Assembly (NCBI GenBank): GCA_033439295.1 | Contig: JAVTLE010000023.1 | Coordinates: forward strand, 2,702,530-2,766,529 | Length of the DNA stretch: 64,000 nt | From: Deuterostichococcus epilithicus | Taxonomy: Eukaryota; Chlorophyta; Trebouxiophyceae; Prasiolales; Stichococcaceae | Reading direction: 5' to 3' | Shown here: piece after piece, positions 52,322 through 61,300 of the stretch | Position numbering within the stretch: position 1 is the first letter of the stretch | Layout: every line of letters begins with the position of its first letter | The notes under the pieces: model-generated | The model's input: only the letters and a program-made list of their open reading frames with translations | Database searches by the model: none | What the model was told of the DNA's origin: nothing | Translations under genes and position numbers: made by a program

Positions 52322-55300
52322 ATGGCAGGCTACGGCCTGGACGACAGCGACTTTGACGAATTCCTGGAAAGCAGCAGCGAGGATGAGGTGGAGCTGCCGC
52401 TGGCGACGCTTCCCGCCGCGCCCGCCGCGCCTGCGGGACCCATGTTCCAGGTCCTGCTCACCAGCACGGCCCAGCGGGTGCCAGCCTCGGGCGCCGCTGG
52501 CGACGCCTGTGTCACGGTGCCGCCGTCCAGGTGAGCCGGGCAGGGCTGGTCGATGCCTTGGCGCCAGGCCAACGGTGCAAACCTCAATGCGCATGCAAAG
52601 GGCGCCACGGCGGCAGGCACGCCCAGGAGCGAAGTTCCCACTGAGCGTATGTGCTCCGAGCTACTCTGGTTCTTTGTGACAGTATTGAGATGAGCTGCGC
52701 ACTTATCATCAGAGCGTCATCTGCGCCACTGCAGGTGGGACGTGGACATCGGCTGGAACGAGACCACGCAGCCCAACAAGCGCTTCGGCAGCTTCGTGCA
52801 GGATGCAGAGATGTTTGATGCCGCCTTCTTCAATGTGGCCGGCCCAGAGGCCGCGGCCATGGATGCGCAGCAGCGACTGCTGCTGGAGGGCTCGCACGAG
52901 GCCCTGCAGCGATCGCTGCCCCGTGACCTCTCAGGCGAGGTCTTTGCGGATGCCGTTCGGTTGTTACCATGCCACCCCTGTTCAAAGCAGCCGAGGCATC
53001 AAACCTTGTTCCTGAGACATCTGCAGTGAATCGCATGGCATCAAGACGCATGCCAGTGAAGGACCCGAACGCAAGCAAAGATAGGTTCTGCTTGGCCGCG
53101 CAGGCGACCAGGCGAGGCAGGTGTCCGTGGCGGTGGGCATCTCGTACACAGAGTATTACCTCAACTGCGTGCACATGGCCATGAGCGCCTACACCGCCAC
53201 CTCCGGCACCCTCAGGTCAGTGACTTAATTATAGCCAGTCGACAAAGACACCATTTCGAAGCATTGCAGCATCACTTCCCCGGCCGCGAGACAAGAAGGA
53301 TGACCACTCGCAGCTGCACAACAGCCAGCACATGGTATTCATTCATGCTGCCCTCGCTGGTCACCTGCACATGGCGGTGTTCCCAAGCCTGACACCCGGA
53401 CCTGTCCCTGCTGCAGTGTGGTGTGCGGGCGCATCAGCTTCACGCTGGGGCTGAAGGGCCCGTCGCTGTCCATCGACACCGCCTGCTCCTCCTCCCTCGT
53501 CGGCGCCCACGTATCCGCCACCAGCTTCCTGTCCGCCTCCTGCCCCAGGTGTGTGCGGGCCTCTCCTGCCTGGGCCGTCATTGCTGGGCCAGAGAAGGAC
53601 AGATTGACTTTTGTCATCAGCTCCTGGCGGTGCGTTGTACGGCGTCCTGCCCTGCCGATCCTGGCTGCAAGGCGAATCGGAAGCTACTTCAAGGGCTTGC
53701 CGGGCTTTACAAACCAGGCAGCGCAGGGCCATGTGCCCACTTGTAGTATAGTACCAGCCACCATATCGACGCTGCTCTTTGGTGCCGACCTGACCCGTTC
53801 GTGATCAGGGCGCTGGTTGCGGGTGTGAACCTCACAATGCGCGCGGAGACGACGGCGGTGCTGGCGAAAGCCGGCATGCTGACCGGTGACGGCCGCTGCA
53901 AGACGCTGGACGCCTCCGCAGACGGCTACGTCCGTGGCGAGGCCTGCGTGGTAAGTTGGCTTGCCCTTCAATCTCCGCAGACCTGAACTGGCAGAGCGAA
54001 ATGCATCAGCAGCACAGGCAAAACACCAAGGAACTCGTCGTTGGATCTGCCGCTTGTGCCTATTGAAGTCCCTTGCAATTTTTGAGCATGAAAGCGCCCT
54101 TGGCACGTCGCAGGTGCACTTGCTGGAGGCGGTGGAGCACGAAGCGCTGCAGGCGATGCTGTCGCAGCCCGAGTCCGTGGCCGCAAACGCCATCGTCATC
54201 CACGGCACGGCGGCCAACCAGGACGGACGGTCGAGCAGCCTGACGGCGCCCAATGGCCCATCGCAGCAGCAGGCACGATCCACTGTGAACCAACTGGTGC
54301 CAGGGGACCGGAGGCGCTGTGTTGATAGCACGTTGGTCTCGAGCTCGATTTGTGTACTGCTGGGTCTGACAGCTGTGCGATTGCCATATCGGTGATGTGT
54401 GAATCTGGTCACTCAGCAATACCTGGCGCATCATGGCCTTTCGAAGTTGACGGCTCTTTGCTTTGCACTAGGTCATTCGTGCCGCGCTTGCCGCCGGCGA
54501 GGCGCGTCCATCGTCCATTGCCGCACTGGAGATGCACGGCACTGGCACGTCACTTGGCGATCCTATCGAGGTCGGCGCCGCCTTTGCCGTGCTGCAGCCG
54601 CCAGCAGATGGCGTCCAGGTCACAGGTGCAATGGCAGACATTGAGACTCTGCACTCCTGCTTCCAACTCAGAAATTAAGCGCCATTCCGGTGATGTGCAC
54701 TCCTCTGCAATGCCAGAGGTGCAATGGCACTTTGAGGCTTCGCACTTGCTCTCCTGCATTTCAATTCAGAGCCAAGCGCTAGTCAGGTGATGTGCACTCC
54801 TCTGCAATGCCAGAAACGGCATTGCTGAAGAAGTACACTCCGACTGTCGTTGGTTACTCTGTTTTCCGCCACGCAATGAGGCTTTTCGACAAGCTGGAGA
54901 GTGTTGGTGGCGAATCCTGCGCCAGGCTTTGTCTGACCACGAGCCCCTGTCCCTACAGCCGGGCCGCTGGAGTTGGCGGCGGCAAAGTCGTCGCTCGCCC
55001 ACACAGAGCCCGCGGCGGGCGCCGTTGGCCTGGTGGCCCTGGCAGCTCGGCTGCTGCGGACTGACGCCTCGCCATTCCTGCACTTGCGGGCGCTGAACCC
55101 TTACGTGGAGAGCATCACGTCCAGCAGCCGCGGCCGCCGTGGCTGGCTGGCGCGGAGGCAGCCAACGGCGCTGCCGCTGCCTGAGGATGCCAGGTACTTA
55201 TTGCAGTCTCATCAGTGACTGCAGCGCTAGGTCCTTATGAACCACCATCTCAGCCACATCTCTATCGAGAGTCCTGCTGGGACATGCTGCCTCCCACCGG

Positions 55301-58300
55301 AGGTGCCGGATCGTTCAGTTGCCTCCCGTGTTGCAGGGCTGGCGTCAGCTCCTTCGCCTACCAGGGCACCAACTCGCACCTTGTGGCTGGCGCGCCTGCG
55401 GCGACAGTGGCGCTCACCACAGAACGAATGATGAGCTGGCAGCGGGCTCGTTTCTGGTACCAGGTGCACTTGCTATTGCTCGCGCTCTGGTGATGCTGTT
55501 GTCTGCTTGAGCGTGTACGGCAGTGTGAATTTTAAACTCCGTTGACATTTGAGAACCTCGGCAGCAGGCTGGCTTCTTTGCAGTGTGCCATCCCAAAAGC
55601 GCATGGCTTTGCTGGGTGTCCTTGCATGCATAACCGGCAGCACGGCGAGGCGATCGATGGCTTCTGGCATTCGCTATCTACGAGCGCCGCAGAGCAGCTG
55701 CATGATAAGCCGTGTCACCCCTGCTGCAGGTGACATGCCACCCGCTGCTGAGCAGCACCCGGCTGAGCGGCAATGGCGCGGTGGAGGTGCAGGCGCTGCT
55801 GCCTCGGCCCGCGCTGGCTTACCTGCGGGACCACCGCATCCAGGTGCTCGTTGCTGCCTTTCGGCGATGCTTTTAGCCTCTGGCTCATGCCTTGCCTCAG
55901 TTGGAAGAACTTTGGCCTGCAGCAATGCAAGTGATGGCAGCGCCGGCTTGAAGTGCATGAAGGGCTGCAAGGGCTCCTGCTCAGGATCAAGTGTCAACGC
56001 GAGCCGACTGCTGTGTCCATTTCTAGCTTGATATCCATAGTAGCCTCTGCCTGCTCACCTGGCAGGGCCACCTCATCGCACCGGCCACCTGCATGCTGGA
56101 GATGGCTTCAGCAGCTGGCAAGCTGCTCGGCTCCGCTGCTGATGTGCCGGGCGGCGCCTCCGCGGTGGTCGTTGACTCGGCGATGGCATCGCCACTGCTG
56201 CTGCCGCACATGGCAGCAGGAAGCATCACGACAGCAGGCAGCTCAGCCGCCGTTCTTGCTGTGGCCTGCGTCATTGACCTGCGCAGCAGCACAGCGCGGC
56301 TGCACACCTTGGCGGCAACTTCCGTCCGTCAGACGGTGCACCTGACAGCACAGTTGGCTGTACTACAGACTGCCAGCAGCAAAGCCACTTTGCATGCGGA
56401 CTTGCAGCTGCAGCAGGCAGATGCAGCACCGGTCGACAGCCGCGCAGCCCGCATGGCGCTGCTGCTGCTGGCGGTTGGCGCCTTGGCAGCTGCAGGCTGC
56501 CAGCAGGCGGTGACTGCGAACATCGACATGCTGTGCCACGCTAACAGCGGCTACGATGTCCACCCAGCCATTGGCGACGCGACCATACATGCCGGCGCCG
56601 CCGCCCGGGCCGCCGGGGACACAACATTCCTGGTATCCACTGCCGTCGGCGCATACTCTGCGCCGAAGATGCTGCCAGCTGGCGAGGCGTCTGTGAGCGT
56701 GCAGCTGTCTGCAGTGGGTGAAGACGGCTCCGTCGTCAGCAGCCACAGCATGCACTGTAGCGGCAGCAAACGGAGGGAGGCAGCAGGCGGCAGCCTGCCA
56801 GGCATCGCCGGCGTGCAGGCGCGGCCGCTCACCAGCACGGCAGCAGCGGCGGCTCAGGTGGCAGCAGCCGCTGCAGCGACGGCGAAAATGGCTGCAGAAA
56901 TGACAATCCCAGAATTTGACTTGTCCTTTGTGGACCCGCCGCCGCTGCCGCGAGTGCTGCCGGACACCATGGCGCCGCTCTCCCCTGAGTTCCTGTGGCA
57001 GGTGTGCTGTGCTTGGCCTGCAATACGTGCAAGATGTCGTTGTTGGGCATTCGATCACCACACTGCAGCATGCTGACCCTGATATGCATTCAATTGCAGC
57101 GGACTTGCTTCTGTAAGGGCAAGATACCTGCCATGCACCTTTGACCTTCTGAACCTACCCAGGCTGGCTTTCTCGCACTGAAAGCGACTGTAGTAGTGCA
57201 CTTTGCTGCAGGTTTTCAGCGTCTGCGCATGCTCTGCAGGTTGCATCAGCGCCGCTGCGGAACGACCTGCCGCCGCACTTCGACGCGGCGGTCGATGAGT
57301 TTGAGGCCTGGTGCCGCCACCTGCTGCTGGCGGCTTTTCAGCAGCTGGGCTTCTTCTGCAGTGCCGGCTCCTCGGAGACCAAAGCCAGCATCATGCAGAA
57401 GGCAAGGCTCCTGGTGCTCGAGTACCAGTCCTCTGGCACAGTCTCCAATCCACCCTCCTCCTGTTTTGTGTCGCAGGGTCTGACGCTGCACACCAATCGT
57501 CTGCCCATCAGCAGATGGAGATCAGGCGCTAGTAAGATGAGCCTACAACCTGTACTGACCTGTAGGTGGTGCCAATGCACGACCGCCTGACGTCAGAGCT
57601 GCTATCGGTCCTGGTTGCGGCCGGCTTCGTGTCGACCGAGTCTGCTGGCGGATTCACAGCCACACCAGAGGTTGACAGCCGGATGATGGCTGCAGCGCTG
57701 CAGCAGCTGCCGGCAACAGCAGAGCGCCTGGCGGCAGACATCGTTCCGCAGCTGCGGTCCAACATTCTGCTTGTCAGGGCGTGCATGGAGGCCCTGCCAC
57801 GTATCCTCACCGGTGCGACAGGCGATTCTCACATCACAAGAAACTTTGTGTGTGTATGTTAGCCACCTGCATGAGGCTAGGGTCACTGCAGCAAGAGGTG
57901 CAGCTCATCATGCCGCTCAGAGTGCAAGGTTCATGTCTGGATCGTCAGGAGTCTTTAATTTGACTTCCACTGAAACTGGTATATGAGCAGCAAGCATGAA
58001 CACATCGTTATGTCGCAGGCGAGGTGAAGGTGCCGGATGTGATGTTCCCCGGCGGCTCGCCGCACCTGGTAGAGCCCATCTACAAGGACCCCGCCCTGTC
58101 GGCGCCCTTCAACGAGCAGCTGGCGGACATCGTGCTGGCGCACTGCCGCCAGCGTCTCCCGGAACTGCAGCCCAGGGAAAAGATCCGCATAGTGGAGATC
58201 GGGTCCGGCTCCGGCGGCACCTCGGCGGTGGTACTAGCGGCGCTGACTGCGGCGTCGGGCGGCGCCGCCGCTGCCGCAGCGGCCGGCACTGGCGAGGGCG

Positions 58301-61300
58301 GCGCGGCGCCGGCAGACCCCTTGGTGCAGACCTTGACAGACCGCCTGGAGATTGTATACACCGACATCTCGCCGCAGCTGGTGGCATACGGGCGCAAGAC
58401 ATACGGCCCGGCGCACCCCTATGCGAAGTTCAGACTGTTGGACGTGGAGCGAGATGTGGAATCTCAGGCGAGTCCCCGATCATGTCTTCTTGTGCCCTGC
58501 ATTCGCTGACAGTTGCCCCGCCTGGATGTTGCGACTCTGAGTGCCTGAGAGGCACCGGTGAGGTCTGAGGACAACCTGCCCGTGATCTCCTCCTTGTCGG
58601 GCTGAGTGCTGTTGCCAGCAACAGCGCTGGCAGGCTCAGGCCAGACCGACAGTGGATGATCGCCTCGTTGGTGCCCTCAGACTTTGCCTGCCGTCTGCCG
58701 CCATTGCCAATCATACTCCTTGCCTGCGGCGGCTTCATTTTTGATATAGTAGTCTCGAATCGGTGGTCTCCATCACTGAACGCAGGGCTACGAGGCGGGC
58801 TCCTGCGACATCGTGTTTGCCACCAATGTGCTGCACGCGACGCGCAACATGGACAACACCCTCGCCCACAGCAAGGTGTGCTGCAGCAAGTTTGTGCGAT
58901 TCTGTGCTTCTTGTGCCGAGCGAAATTCCAGGAATGTGCTGTACAGAAGGCTCTGTACAGCGCCGGCAATCGCAGCGTCACCTGTGCATTTGTTTGTAGC
59001 TCTCTGTTTGCATGCCTTTCTGCAATCAAGCTGGCTGGTGAGGCTTTGACAATTCAAGTGCAGATTGCCGATGTGAAACAAAACTTCTCACATACCTTGC
59101 ACAGGTGCTGCTGCGAAAGGGCGGACTGCTGATTGCCAACGAGCTGACCTCAAAGACGGACTTCCTGACGCTCACTTTTGGCCTGACGGACGGCTGGTGG
59201 CTGTTTGATGACGCCGCACGCCGCATCCCCGGCGCGCCACTGCTCAGCAGGTTCGCATGTTCGGGCCACTATTCTGCCTACCACTTCTTGAAGGACGTCA
59301 TTCATCATGCATCTTGACAAGTAGGATGAGCCGCTGACTTCTTCTTGACAACCTCCTGCGATCTAAACTCTGCGCATCGAAGTGTGATGCAGCATGCTCA
59401 CATCGACGCATGTCGGCGCGTGTGCAGAGAGGGCTGGGTGGCACTAATGGCCGAGCAGGGCTTTGTCAGCGCGCAGCCAGCCGGCAACACCGGCAACCAC
59501 CCACGGCTGCTGTCGAGGCAGACCGTGGTTGTCGGCGCCAGCAACGGCATCATCCGGCCGGCGGCGGCCGCCGCAGCGCCACGTGTGCGTCTGGCAGAGA
59601 CGCTGCCGCTGCCAATGGAGCAGCTGCTGTCCAGGTTCAGGTGAGAGGTGTCTGAGCTGAGCATTGCCTTGCCGTCAGGCTGTAGGCTGACAGGGGCTGT
59701 GGACACAGGTGCTTTGAGCGAGCAGTATCCACCAGCTGCACCCGCACGCTTGCAGTGCAGGGTAATTTATCTACGTCGAAGTCCTGACGATACTTGTCAA
59801 TAGGTATGGTCAGGACATAGACTAGAGAGTTTATGTCCCCTGTAGGCCATCTAGCATCTGGCGGCTCATAACTCAACGCATTGTAGCTACTCGCACCCTA
59901 CTATCTCCGCCTGCCTACGCAGGTCGCTGCCGCTGCGTAATGACCTGCTGCCTGGCTTCGACGCTGCGGTGGCGGTCTTCGAAGCCTGGATGTCGCTGCT
60001 GCTGCTACGAGCGGCGCAGGCGCTGGGCTTCTTTACGACCCCCGGCGCCGCGTGCACGCGCGCAGACCTGGCGGCGGTCATCGTGCCGGCGTACACTCGC
60101 TTCAGCGAGGAGATGCTCGCCATGCTGCAGCGCGCAGGTGTGCTGTATAATATGCAATGCATCAGCTTTCAGATTTGGCCTGCTTATTTGCAAATCAACC
60201 CATGCTGCTGCTCCTGCTGCTGCTGCTGCCGCTGCTGCTGCTGCCACCACACAAGTGCTGAGAGGCCGTGCCCTGCGGCATGCTGCAAGACATCTGGAAG
60301 CAAAGAAGATGGCAATCTCCATGGCTGCCAATCAGAAGGCAGCACCGCGAGTGCAGCAGCCGGTGGATGTGTATCAGCGCCCCAAACCCCGAATGGTGTT
60401 CTGCAGGCTTCCTGGAGGTCGATGAGACTGGCGCAGTCGTCGCCACAGCTGCGGTCGCGAGCGAGGACACGCAGCAGCGGCTGGCGAGTGTCGCGGCAAC
60501 AAAGGCAGAGCTGGAGGCAGGGCCGGCGCGGGACATCGCGTCGAGCATCATCCTCGTCTGGGGGTGCATGGAGGCACTGCCGTGCATCTTGACAGGCGCG
60601 CTCCGACCTCGCAAGGGCGCACATTCATTACAGAGGATGGTTGAGGGCCGATGAGCAGCCTTTGGACCGCAATGGCGCAGTAGCTGGCCCATACAACGAC
60701 ACAACGATGCCAAGATCATTTGAAGACCGGCGATCAGTCGACACAGGCGAATTGGTTGGCATCAACGAAGCCTGTCCGCTGTGGGCGCAGGTGCCGTGGA
60801 CATCGCGGAGGTGATGTTCCCCGGCGGCTCGCCGCACCTGGTGGAGCCCATCTACAAGAACCCCGCCCTGTCGGCGCCCTTCAACGAACAGCTGGCGGCG
60901 GCGCTGACGGCCCGCGTGCGCGCGCTGCTGCCAGCACTGGGCCCCGGCCAGAGGGTCCGCATCGCGGAGATTGGGTCCGGCTCCGGCGGCACTTCGGCGG
61001 TGGTCCTGGCGGCGCTGGCGGCGGCGGACGACGGCGCACTGGCGCCGCACGTCGACTTCCTGTACACCGACATCTCGCCGCAGCTGGTGGGCTACGGCCG
61101 CAAGACGTACGGCCCCACGTACTCGTTCGCCCGCTTCAAGGTGCGCGGCGCCATGCCGGCTGGTTGCGCATCGTGCGGATCGGTAGTGGCCAATATGAGC
61201 AGCAAACGACACCCATGCTGCACTGGAACAAGTTGGTGTCGAAGCACTTTGAAGCAGTGCTGCATTGCCTGCTGGACACAGCTGAGACTGCCGATACCTG

